DNA from: Hanleya hanleyi
Taxonomy: Eukaryota; Mollusca; Polyplacophora; Lepidopleurida; Hanleyidae
Direction of reading: 5' to 3'
Length of the DNA stretch: 64,000 nt
NCBI GenBank assembly: GCA_036873755.1
Contig: JAVTVY010039336.1
Span: 1 to 64,000, forward strand
Numbering within the stretch: position 1 is the first letter of the stretch; each line of letters begins with the position of its first letter. Shown here piece after piece: positions 54,470 to 64,000 of the stretch. A model generated the notes under the pieces. That model was given only the letters and a program-made list of their open reading frames with translations. It was not told the DNA's origin and did no database searches. The position numbers and the translations under genes were made by a program.

Positions 54470-56121
54470 CCTCCCCCCCTCAAAAAGCTATCTTGCACAA
54501 CTGGACCCCAAGGGGAATCTGTGTGCCAAATTTGAGAAAGATTCATGAAGTAGTTCCTGATAATTTGAGAAAGATTCATGAAGTAGTTCCTGATAATTCA
54601 TGACAACAATGTTTCATAAGGAAATCCAAGATGGCCACCTGCTGGCTATACTAGATATACGAATCGGACCAAAAAGGTATCTTGCACAACTAGATCTCAA
54701 GGGAACCTGTGTATCAAATTTGACAAAGATCCATGCAACAGTTCCTGAGAAATCACGATAAGGAAATTTCATGAGGAAATTCAAAATGGCCGCCGGGCAA
54801 TCATATTGGATTTTCGATTGGACCAGAAAAGGTGTCTTGCACAACTAGACCGCAAGGGGAACCTGTGTACCAAATTTGAGAAAGATCCATGCAGTAGTTC
54901 CTGAGAAATCACTATAACAAGGTATCATGGGGAAATCCAAGATGGCTGCCTTGTGGCCATATTGGATATTCGAATCTGACCAGAGAAAGTATCTTGCACA
55001 ACTAGACCCCAAGGGGAACCTGTGTACCAAATTTGAGAAAGATCCATGCAGTAGTTCCTGATAAATCGCGATAACAAGGTTTCATGGGGAAATCCATCAT
55101 GGCTGCCTGGTGGCCATATTGTATTTTCGAATCGGACCAGAAAAGATATCTTGCACAACTAGACCTCAAGGGGAACCTGTGTACCAAATTTGAGAAAGAT
55201 CCATAAAGTAGTTCCTGAGAAATCACGATAACAAGGTTTCATAGGGAAATCCAAGATGGCTGCCTGGCGGCCATATTGGATTTTCGAATCAGACCAGAAA
55301 AGGTATCTTGCACAACTAGACCCCAAGGGGAACCTGTCTACCAAATTTGAGAAAGATTCATTATGTAGTTCCTGAGAAATCGCGATAAGGTTTCATGGGA
55401 AAATCCAAAATGGCTGCCTGGCGGCCATATTGGATTTTCGAATCGGACCAAAAAAGGTATCTTGCACAACTAGATCCCAAGGGGAACCTGTGTACCAAAT
55501 TTGAAAAAGATCCATGCAGCAGTTCCTGAGAAATCACGATAACAACGTTTCATAGGGAAATCCAACATGGCTTCCTGGTGGCCATATTGGATTTTCGAAT
55601 CGGACCAGAAAAGGTATCTTGCACAACTAGACCCCAAGGGGAACCTGTGTACCAAATTTGAGAAAGATCCATGCAGTAGTTCCTGAGAAATCACGATAAC
55701 AAGGTTTCAAAGGGAAATCCAAGATGGCTGCCTAGTGGCCATATTGGATTTTTGTATCAGACCAGAATAGGTATCTTGCACAACTAGACCCCAAGGGATC
55801 CTGTGTATCAAATTTGAGAAAGATTCATCATGTAGTTCCTGAGAAATCGCGATAACAAGGTTTCATGGAAAAATCCAAGATGGCTGCCTGGCGGTTATAT
55901 TGGATTTTCGAATCGGACCAAAAAAGATATCTTGCACAACTAGACCCCAATGGGAACCTGTGTACCAAATTTGAGAAAGATCCATGCAGTAGTTCCTGAG
56001 AAATCGCGATAACAAGAATTGTTTACGGACGGACGGACGGGCGGACGACGGACGGACGGACGGACGACGGACCACGGACGAAAGGCGATTTGAACAGCCC
56101 ACCATCTGGTGATGGTGGGCT
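54470..56121 (+). mobile_element. Pearl-like element 3: 157-bp array, (ACGG)n, perfect hairpin
   Basis: CTTGCACAACTAGA recurs at 54492, 54681, 54836, 54993, 55150, 55307, 55461, 55618, 55775 and 55931: period 157, ten starts; the first interval is longer because of an internal 32-bp duplication. The (GGAC)n-type run is at 56022-56075. The terminal hairpin has an 11-bp perfect stem: AGCCCACCATC (56096-56106), loop TGGT, GATGGTGGGCT (56111-56121). Confidence 0.9.
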
Positions 56122-56189
56122 AAAAACTCAATGAAAATTGCCACCGAGATGTCTCTGGCGTTGGTAGTTATTTCATTGATGTAGTTTAT

Positions 56190-56278
56190 AGTAAGCCGCG
56201 CTTTTATTGCAGCTTTTCATGTGGAGACTGTGAAGTATCCACACGGCCCAAAGTACCAGCTTAAGCGGAATTAGATAC
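56190..56278 (-). ncRNA. Structured module, twister-like core
   Basis: Minus strand: GTATC, TAATTCCGC, GCTGGTACTTTGGGCCG, the TGTGGATACT/AGTCTCCACA arm, AATAAAAGCGCGGCTTA. Very close to the 40609 copy in the interior, but the 3' closing strand has decayed. It stands alone, ~70 bp after pearl-like element 3. Confidence 0.4.
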
Positions 56279-56329
56279 GCTAGCTCATACAAAGTCAGGG
56301 AGTGTCAGCTCTCAAGTTTTTGAATATAG

Positions 56330-56960
56330 GGTAGAAAGTTTGGTAGGGGGCATTTAGTGGACCAGTCAGGTGGGGTTAAATATCCGAATCATCAATGTGA
56401 ATGAGTCATTGAAGTTATGTAACAGGCCCACTCATTTTGGTGGCTAGATTATTTTGTATATAAAATGTTACCTGGCTTGGGGGGCACTTAACGCCCCCTC
56501 CCCCCCCCCCCCTGATTTTTGGTTTGCTCCGATCTCCGGTACGACAGAAACTTGAGAGCTAACACTCTGTGACCTTTTAGATTATCGTGTTGGCGTCATT
56601 TTAATTGGGATCATTCAAAAATGGCGGCCTTTTGCGGTATTATTTGAGGAAAGTGTCATTTTCATCTTATTTCTTCAAAATTCTTACTTTTCTGCATGAA
56701 AACTTGGGTAAAACTATTTTACTTCATATCAGATTTTTATTTACTAATTTATCGACCAGTTTTTTTGCGAATAGACCACATAAATAAAAAAAATCGATAA
56801 ATCTGACTGAAAAATTGTTGTGACGTCATCATGGCAGCCATCTTGGGTTTTAGTTACATTTTCTGGTAGAGCCTGACCCAAATATAAAGTGTGTTAAGTT
56901 TCAGCAGCCTAGTCATAGCGAAAATATATATTGGCGGGTCACTTTTCGCTCTCCCCAAAG
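56330..56960 (-). repeat. Dispersed repeat family D, copy 5
   Basis: Minus-strand copy: CAGCCATCTTGGGTTTTAG, GTTAAGTTTCAGCAGCCTAG and the TTTACTTCATATCAGATTTT block. A long C run lies near 56500. Confidence 0.6.
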
Positions 56961-57060
56961 GCTGTGGTACACATCATTCATTTCGATGGTTCATCAGGTG
57001 TATATAAATGTTATTCACATGTACGAAACCACTCACATGTATGTGGATGGTTCATCTGTC

Positions 57061-57182
57061 GTAGGTATCAAGGAAAATCTATTGGTCGAGTGTGAGAAGA
57101 TCATTTGAGATAACGGTTGGTCGTGGGTATAGAGGAAAATCTATTGGTCGAGTGTGAGAAGATCGTTTGAGACAGCGGTTGG
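57061..57182. repeat. ~61-bp tandem duplication
   Basis: GGAAAATCTATTGGTCGAGT plus GTGAGAAGATC(A/G)TTTGAGA occurs twice, near 57071 and 57132. Confidence 0.9.
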
Positions 57183-57579
57183 TTTCGTGGATGAGTGAGT
57201 CTTGATCTTCTTGTTTGTATCTCTGGTTTATTGTGGAGGATGGGTGCATTTTCTATATGTAATTTTCGGGCAGATTTACATGCATTTTGTGTTTCGTTGA
57301 CCTTTGAAATGAGAGCCTCGAATAGAGAGTTATGTTGTTCGTCGCTATATAGCTGAACTATTACTGAACGCGAGGTTAAATTTAATTCTCTCTCACTGTG
57401 TGCGTGTACGCTTTGAGATAGCTACGCGCTATATGACTAGGGTATCATCAAGTTAAACTATCAAGCTAGATAGTGCTAGAATTGAGATAGACTCAATAGA
57501 CATATAACCGATATTTCATATATGCTTTCCGGGTATGTACTGGAACAGAAAAGAATGCTAGAGTCAGTTTCGACATTCA
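57183..57579. other. No recognisable feature
   Basis: Unassigned sequence, no ORF of note. Confidence 0.4.
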
Positions 57580-57830
57580 GTAGACAGCCGTCACCCATGA
57601 GTACTTTTCGCGTTCATTATCGAAAGACCTCATTTCATAACGCAATACTATATAAAACACCACTCATGAAGTAGGCATACACTCAAATATGAAGTACGTA
57701 CGCTAATTTCCTACAGCATAGAAGCCGTCAAACATTTTCAGTTGACCAATATGATGTATCATCAAATCTGTTTCAACGATCAGTATTCTTAATACAGATG
57801 ATTGTCGATGACGTTATTTAAAGTATAGAG
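57580..57830 (-). repeat. Highly diverged Penelope-like pseudo-LTR
   Basis: CAGCCGTCACCCATGAGTA, CGAAAGACCTCATTTCATA, TTTCCTACAGCATAGAAGCC and CGATCAGTATTCTTAAT appear in the order and spacing of the pLTR at 4731-4960, but with many substitutions. An old copy. Confidence 0.6.
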
Positions 57831-58149
57831 TTCAATAAGGTCTTGATGACGAAGAATGGTGAAGAGCGTTAGTAAATTCTCGGTGATTTGTTTTGGGATG
57901 CTAGTGGATACTTAAAATTGTTTCGTGTATATACTAGCAAAATCTGAGGTTCGTCAATATATGAATAACAACAGCTATAGATATAAAACCATGTTATATG
58001 CTATTATGACTTATGAACCGTTACATGAATGTTTTGTCTGAAAGTTAGTAATGATTTGCTTAATGCTTTTTGTGCATGAAGCTCTACGCTATGTTCTTTC
58101 CTTCTATTCTTTATTATATACTATATATACATTGACTGCTGTAATCCTA
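57831..58149. other. No recognisable feature
   Basis: Unassigned; short ORF at 58051-58305 runs into the next repeat. Confidence 0.35.
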
Positions 58150-58500
58150 TCTGGAGATTTGGGGTATACCGCAGCCTGGGGAGAGGCAGAACATGTCCCT
58201 TATATATTTTCACTATCCCTAAGGTTAGAGGACTGCAACTTACCACACTATATCTTTGGGCCAAGCTCCACTAGAAAATGTCTAATAAATCCAAAATGGC
58301 CGTGATGATGACATCACAGTGAGGTAATTTTCATAAACGGCATTTTTGGACGAATTTCCGGTCAGAATTTTTTATTTTTCTTTATTTATTTATTTTCTTA
58401 GCAAAAACTGCATTATAAATTAGTAAATAATTAAATAATCATCTGATATGAAATAAAATATGACCTCCGACGACGACGCAGCTCACCAATCCCCAGTGTA
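58150..58500 (+). repeat. Dispersed repeat family D, copy 6
   Basis: CCAAAATGGCCGTGATGATG, GACATCACAGTGAGGT, AACTGCATTATAAATTAGTA and ATCTGATATGAAATAAAATA in family order. Confidence 0.7.
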
Positions 58501-58570
58501 CGAGTTGTCACAGGGACACAGCTCAGCAATTACCAATATAGAAGCATGTCCATCATAGCACTCTAGATTT

Positions 58571-58647
58571 GTATCCAATACTGTTTATGCCGGTCATGTC
58601 ATCCAAGTTGTCACATGAACAGGTACAATGAAACATATCTGAGATAC
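58571..58647 (+). ncRNA. Structured module, degraded copy
   Basis: GTATCC and GAGATAC still pair, and TTTATGCCGGTCATG is kept, but CCGC has become CTGT and the AAAAG word is changed. The shortest copy (77 nt). Confidence 0.25.
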
Positions 58648-59769
58648 AACACATATCACGAATCGTTAGATTCTTGGTATGTGCTTTAGAACAGGTTAAC
58701 CAGAAGACTATACTGTGAAGTCATGTGGCTCTGTCAGTATGTCGGCACCTCTTCCCACTTTTCTTTGATGAGTTGTAATTTTACCCCACAAGTTACGGTT
58801 TGTTACGTATACTCCAAGGTAACACTGGCACGGTGTGTACTGGGCCGAGAGCGGCATGAGCCCTGCTTATTCAAGGGCTTTCGGCGCCCGTCGGTCCCGC
58901 TTACCAAGTCCCACAATCGATTCTGTGTAAGAGTCCTGTCGCTGCTTCTACGATATTAAGTGAATATTTTCAAAATTTCAAATGAGATGTCATTTATTGA
59001 TACAATAAAGTGGGCTCTCCAACAGTTTGTTTGTCATAGCACTAAAAAATAATTATAAACTCCCATCTAGGGAACCGCACAACAAAACTCCCACAAAGGG
59101 AACTCAAGAAAAGATTAATTCGAACAATCAAACAAACAAATAAAAAAATAATAGCAGTTGCAATCAGCTTAGAGTAGCCCGCGCTGTATCAACACAGTGG
59201 CTTCGAAGACCCAAATGCCCCGTATGACAATGTTATAATCAACACAGCGCCATCTATCCACACAAGGAAAATGGCGATCCACGTCAAAGTCAAGCCAGCC
59301 GGACTGACCAAGACAAAACCAAACAAAGCAAAACTCCCACCTAGGAAGCTTCAGGAAATATTAATTCGAACAAACAAAACGATAACTAGAGCTGCGAGTA
59401 GCTATGGGTCGGCTTCCGAAATTAAACGTTCTAGACGATATAGACAATCCTGACAGACAGTCTGAAAATTCAATTCAGTTAATACTAACATTGAGTTGTG
59501 CATTGATTAAGGGGGATGCGTCAACACAAAATAAACTTTATTCTGATTGTACTAATGAAGTTATGATTTTTAAATTAAAATATGTACCGTACCTATTGAA
59601 AAATTATGTAATTTTTTTCGTAGATTACCGTCGATCATCCACACTCGTTTAACAGTACCATCAACGTTGAGACGGTGGATATTCAGTCTCTTTTGAGAAG
59701 TGATAAGACGCCATTTTTGAATTGAACGAAAGGAAAATAATTGGCTACATTTATTTTTTCTGATGATTC
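58648..59769. other. No recognisable gene
   Basis: ACTCCCA(T/C)CTAGG occurs near 59060 and 59333, followed in both by TTAATTCGAACAA, as a weak ~280-bp repeat. Frames such as 58723-58959 are unrecognised. Confidence 0.35.
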
Positions 59770-61165
59770 AACCTATGTAGCCATGGTAACACTTCGGGTA
59801 GGCCGCCATGCGAATGCAGCGGAAAGCTTTAAATGAATCTTTATGTTCGGGGTGACTGGAGTTGTTGACTATTTGGTTTGATATCGAGCAACTGCAAGGC
59901 TGTACCTTCCGTAGTACCAGAGTTGTAGTCTGTACAATATGTGTTCTGTTTCTGACCAAATTCAATATGGCGGCCAAACCACGCGACCTATCAGCAATTT
60001 TTTTGCATATTCATGATCGCCATATTATATAACATACACTTCTTCACCATTTCACCAATTCGACCATTTTGATTGGCCGCTGGTGGTCATTTTCTCTTAC
60101 GGAGCAACCTCTCAGATAGAATTTTGAGAGACTGATTTATTGGTTCCAGAGGAGTAGAGTTTAAAAGATTTTTTTTAAAACGGGTTAAATTCAAGATGGC
60201 CGCTGAATGAGCTTTTATACTACTGAATGTTAGTCAATATACTGTTACAATACTATCTTCTGCGCATTGTGCCGCAAGGTCAATAAGAGTCGAAATGCGC
60301 TTTTATACTACTGAATGTTAGTCAATATACTGTTACAATACTATCTTCTGCGCATTGTGCCGCAAGGTCAATGTGGCTCGAAATGCGCTTTTATACTACT
60401 AAATGTGAGTCAATATACTGTTACAATACTATCTTCTGCGCATTGTGCCGCAAGGTCAATAAGGGTCGAAATGCGCTTTTATACTATTAAATGTGAGTCA
60501 ATATACTGTTATTATACTATCCTCTGTGCATTACGTCGCATGGTCAATAGGGCTCGAAATGCGCTTTTATTTTTCTCCGTGATTGCTAAATCTCAGCAAC
60601 CATTCTGTCGATCATGGTCAAACTTCACACATATATTAGACATGTGGAGATCTAATGCATATTGAAAATTGGTTGTGATTGGTCTCAAGGTTCAGCGGCC
60701 ATCTTGGATTTACCCCGTTTTCATAACCAATGAAGCAACCAACGCGAAACTTGGTACACATAATCAATGGATCAAGATGGCGGCCAAACCACGTGACCTT
60801 TGAGCAAAATTTTCACATATTCATGATCGCCATATCATATAACATATATTTCGTCACTTTCCCCGTTCAAATCAGTTACTTGAAAATCCGGTCATTGTGA
60901 TTGGCCACTGGCGGCCATTTGGTTTTTCGGAGCAATTTCTCCTATTGACTTTTCAGAGATCCCGATCCACTGATTATGCGTAGCAAATTTCGTGCTGATT
61001 GCATCATTGGTACCAGCGGAGTAGGGTTTGAAACAAGATGTGTACCGTTTCTGACGAAATTCAAGATGGCGATCAAACCACGTGAGGTAGGAGCAATTTT
61101 CTTTCATATTCATGATCTCCATATCATATAACATATATTTCGTCACCTTCGCTATTCGAATCCGT
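59770..61165. repeat. Degenerate direct-repeat cluster ('gatggcggcc' units)
   Basis: A block AAGATGGCGGCCAAACCACG, followed by ATTCATGATC(G/T)CCATATCATA, TAACATA and TTCGTCAC, occurs at about 59965, 60775 and 61060. A GATTGGCC(G/A)CTGG(T/C)GG block is also repeated. An 88-bp array is embedded. Confidence 0.7.
60211..60562. repeat. 88-bp tandem repeat, 4 units
   Basis: GCTTTTATACTA starts at 60211, 60299, 60387 and 60475, exactly 88 bp apart, with a final partial start at 60563. Units contain TCAATATACTGTTA and GCATTGTGCCGCAAGGTCAA. The 116-codon frame at 60315-60665 reads through it because 88 is not a multiple of 3; it is a repeat artefact. Confidence 0.95.
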
Positions 61166-62746
61166 TACACTGAATGCGACGTTAAACCCTAATTCTCTCT
61201 CTCTCTCTCGAATCCGTTACATGATTGGTTGGTTGGTTGTTTGAAATTTAACGTCGCGGTAACTTTTTGAGAGACCCTGATCGATTGGTTATGTGTGCCA
61301 AGTTGTGTGTCGATTGTTTCAGTAGTGCCAGACGAGTAAGGTATAGAAGAATTAGAGGAAAATCTAAGATAACCGCCGAACCATTAAACGAATCAAAAAA
61401 CACTCTTTTCATTATGCACTAATTTTCGACGTGTTCAATGTGTATGTGAAGTTTGAGCGTGATTGGTCTCCGAGTCTAGTGATCATAACTTCAAGGAGAA
61501 CCCGTTACCAGAATTGTGTCAATTCGCAACTTTGGATGAACAACATTTGAGAATAGCGGCAAAACTATTGAATTTACGTTATCTCGCTCAAACGGTTGTC
61601 ATACTTCCGAAATAGCTGTTTTTGTACAATATAATGCCGCAATCTAGAAGGCTGTACCTCTCGTAGTTCAACACTTGTTAGCTTAGATGTGTTCCGATTC
61701 TGTCAAAATTTAAGATGGCGGCCAAAATGGTGATCTTTTCTGACCTATCTTTTTTGTGTTGTGGTTGGTAGCCGTCACCATATGCTCTCTCTTTCTCTGT
61801 TCAAAATCACAACCTGGTTATTTGTGAATGCATCTTCAGTATTACGCACGCCATCGAACTTTCGGCGTTGATGTTGACTCATCCTTTAGTGTAGGGGTTG
61901 TTAATTTTCATCATCACCCGTCTCTGTTCAGAATCGGCCTATGTCATCAGGTTCAGGACAATACTCCTACTCCAAGTATGGATTGTCGGAGATGTCAATG
62001 AAGTAAAAAAGATCTGGAGGCCTAATAATCAAGAGGCGTGACTTGTGACTCAGAACTTATGTCACAGGATATACTTGGAGATATCCATTTACTTTGAAGC
62101 AACTAAAGGGCATATTCGGGCCTATTCATAAACGTTTCGAATCTGGGAAGATAACTCTCCGCGGTCAATCGTATGCGATTCCCAGTGAGAGTTGTCTTCC
62201 TTACGTCCAGAGTGTATAGATGGCGTTACGATAGAAATGTTTTCCTCGTACGGGGTATTTCACAAGTGGACGCCATTTTTGTTATTACGAAAACGTTTTT
62301 GCGCGGATGTTTTTACCTTTTGCAAGAAATTGTACCATGCTATTACATAATTATAAGTTGCCGTGTATGTATCAATACATTCACAAAACAGAGACATAGA
62401 ATAACCGTATTATAATTGTGATAATGAAGTTATGATTTTGAAATCTAAATAAAACTCAATTTTTTACAACAGTATTATGCATAAAACAATTCTGTCGAAA
62501 TAGTCCTATTTGTTTCTGTGAAAATGGATGCCAGGAATGGTCTGAGTTCAGACCCGTCTTTGTTGACACGCTTTAAGCCTATCTGGCTCTTGCTTCTGTC
62601 TAAACACTTGACCATCAGCGTAGAAATGGTCAATGTCCAGTCTCGTTGAACAAGTGTTAGTGTTTACGGTAACGCCATTATTAAACTGTGATGGTTTTGA
62701 GGGAATTGGTTTGCAGGTTATTATATGTCTATTTCTTCAGAATTAC
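61166..62746. other. No recognisable gene
   Basis: A short CT run at about 61195-61210. ATAATGAAGTTATGATTTT near 62422 resembles CTAATGAAGTTATGATTTT near 59552, so a low-copy repeat end may be present. The frame 62173-62415 is unrecognised. Confidence 0.35.
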
Positions 62747-64000
62747 TTTTTTTTTTTTTTTTTTTTTACTTTTTGACTTTATTTCCATACATGAATACAT
62801 ATAGAAACATAAAAAAATATATATACATATGTCAATGGTTGTTAAAAACAATGCCATGTACAAACAAGATTATCACAATCTCCAGGCAAACATGCACATT
62901 TCGTACTTCATACAGCTCTAACAATACAAAATAGTTAGTTGGGATAGGTTTAGCCTGTATCCAAGATATGGGGTCGGCTAAAGTGACAAACAAATGAATG
63001 TTGCCCTGAAGTCCACTATATTGGGCCACCACTACCTCGAACATAAATTCGGGCCCAACTCCGCACATCCATCTGGACACATTGCCAAGAAGAGTGATGT
63101 GTGGAGTCGCACCCCAATCGACGAGGGTGCAATTGTTTAATTATTCATGCTCAAGTCTGTGTGGCAGGGGTGCCGGCTAGCTGCGATGTTCTCTGTTGTA
63201 ACATTTCGTAAATAAACTGTGCAATTTTGGGGGACAGATGGTTACTTGGGTTGATCAAAAAATAAAAATTTTCTATATCTGTTAGATGTCTGAAGAAATG
63301 ACAAGTGTTGTCGATTAACTTGTATAATATATCTCGCAGTTTTTTACCGCTAGGACACTGACAAAGGAAGTGGTATTCATCTTCCACAGTTGTATTTAAT
63401 ATACCATCACAACGTTTACACCCTCTTTTGTTCCGATCTATTTTTCTGTACCTCCCCGTTTCTATTTCAAGTCTGTGGGCGCATATTCTGAGTTTTGTTA
63501 AAGATTGTCTAAAATTCTGGTTTTTTATATATTGTAGATAGCCAGCAATCGAATAGGATTGTTTAATATATTTATAATGAAGAAGCTTCTCTGATTCTTC
63601 TAGTTTGTTAATATAGTATTCGATATATTTACCTTTTAGTTTATCTTTTACTTTTTTTGATACGTGTTTGGATTTGGAATGGTGAGTTAGGTGTTCGTCA
63701 TTGTTGATATTGTGTTTTTCTTTTATTAAAGAGACATAGCTATGCCATCCAATTCCATCAGTTTTTAGTGATTTACTGCACGTGATTGCATCTTGAAGAA
63801 TAGTTCGATCCAAACTATTTTCAAGATGTATCGTATAGTAAAGTATGTTTGTGTGGATATCTGTTATAAGTGGGAATCGCCAGATCGGTTTTGGCCTGTG
63901 AAAAGTTTCCATTTGCATTGAGGGTACACCCTAAGTATGTATAGTTTTCTGTAAGAGGTATTTCTGTGGAGTCGAAATAAAATAATGTATTTATTTTTGT
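62747..64000 (-). mobile_element. LINE 3' part with A-tail, runs off the window edge
   Basis: On the minus strand: coding text from 64000 to 63151, a ~380-bp 3' UTR, then an A-tail seen as the ~21-base T run at 62747-62768. The 5' end lies beyond the window. The long A-tail suggests a comparatively recent insertion, although the coding part is frame-broken. Confidence 0.7.
63151..64000 (-). pseudogene. LINE ORF2 C-terminal part with Cys-His motif
   Basis: The 255-aa frame (63151-63918) is the post-RT region of a LINE. A Lys-rich helical part leads to SLTKLRICAHRLEIETGRYR, then Cys-Lys-Arg-Cys, EDEYHFLCQC and a helical end (IAQFIYEMLQQRT). The Cys-x2-Cys...His...Cys set is the RVT-associated zinc-ribbon type. 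Its apparent start is not real: another frame from 64000 gives ENYTYLGCTLNANGNFSQAK, the YLG block just after the RT catalytic core, so a frameshift lies near 63900. The expected middle segment between those blocks is also short, suggesting an internal deletion. Compare 38585-39200 (plus). Confidence 0.75.

Noticed and set aside
50001..55940. CRISPR-like regular repeats
   Set aside because: The 157-bp units are repeated along their whole length without unique spacers, and the DNA is animal.
60315..60665. 116-codon ORF at the 88-bp array
   Set aside because: The frame stays open only because a stop-poor unit is repeated; no homology or start context.

Overview
This window looks like repeat-rich, AT-rich animal DNA, most likely from a bivalve or another mollusc. 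The signs are intronless rhodopsin-like receptors, Penelope-like and CR1/L2-like retroelement debris, a protease- and endonuclease-bearing Helitron (Helentron type), and tandem arrays ending in (ACGG)n runs plus a hairpin, as in the 'pearl' elements described from bivalves. The organism call is an inference. Only two protein genes look intact, and both are single-exon orphan class A GPCRs. Most of the rest is mobile or repetitive.

Layout. 1-8.5 kb: a mosaic of Penelope-like element (PLE) pieces, with pseudo-LTRs (pLTRs) in both orientations, an RT fragment at 2.7-3.25 kb, a GIY-YIG/N-terminal fragment at 5.8-7.1 kb with a perfect 184-bp tandem duplication, and a ~390-bp tandem array. 8.9-9.8 kb: a dispersed repeat and a LINE RT remnant. 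12.4-22.1 kb: an intact GPCR (minus strand), a small decayed GPCR relic, and a GPCR pseudogene whose upstream flank was duplicated with it. 23.5-26.8 kb: the best PLE copy, flanked by direct pLTRs, with the GIY-YIG domain upstream of the RT (the permuted, Naiad-like order). 26.8-27.7 kb: a ~140-bp tandem array. 29.06-32.95 kb: a large imperfect inverted repeat whose two arms each hold an outward-facing TATA box and a tiny ORF; one arm carries a nested 142-bp palindromic MITE. 34.3-34.7 kb: a minisatellite. 35.8-36.8 kb: the second intact GPCR (plus strand). 37.1-37.5 kb: a foldback MITE. 38.6-39.8 kb: a LINE tail. 41.6-49.6 kb: a lightly damaged Helentron (minus strand). 49.9-52.1 and 54.5-56.1 kb: three pearl-like arrays, all with a repeat period near 157 bp. 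57-62.7 kb: more repeats. 62.75-64 kb: the 3' part of a LINE with a long A-tail, running off the right edge.

The most unusual signal is a 75-115-nt module found nine times, in PLE tails, in the 390-bp array and alone. Complementary hexamers close it and its core resembles the twister self-cleaving ribozyme. The second is the inverted element with mirrored outward promoters. Both are hypotheses from reading alone; no alignment, folding or database search was run.
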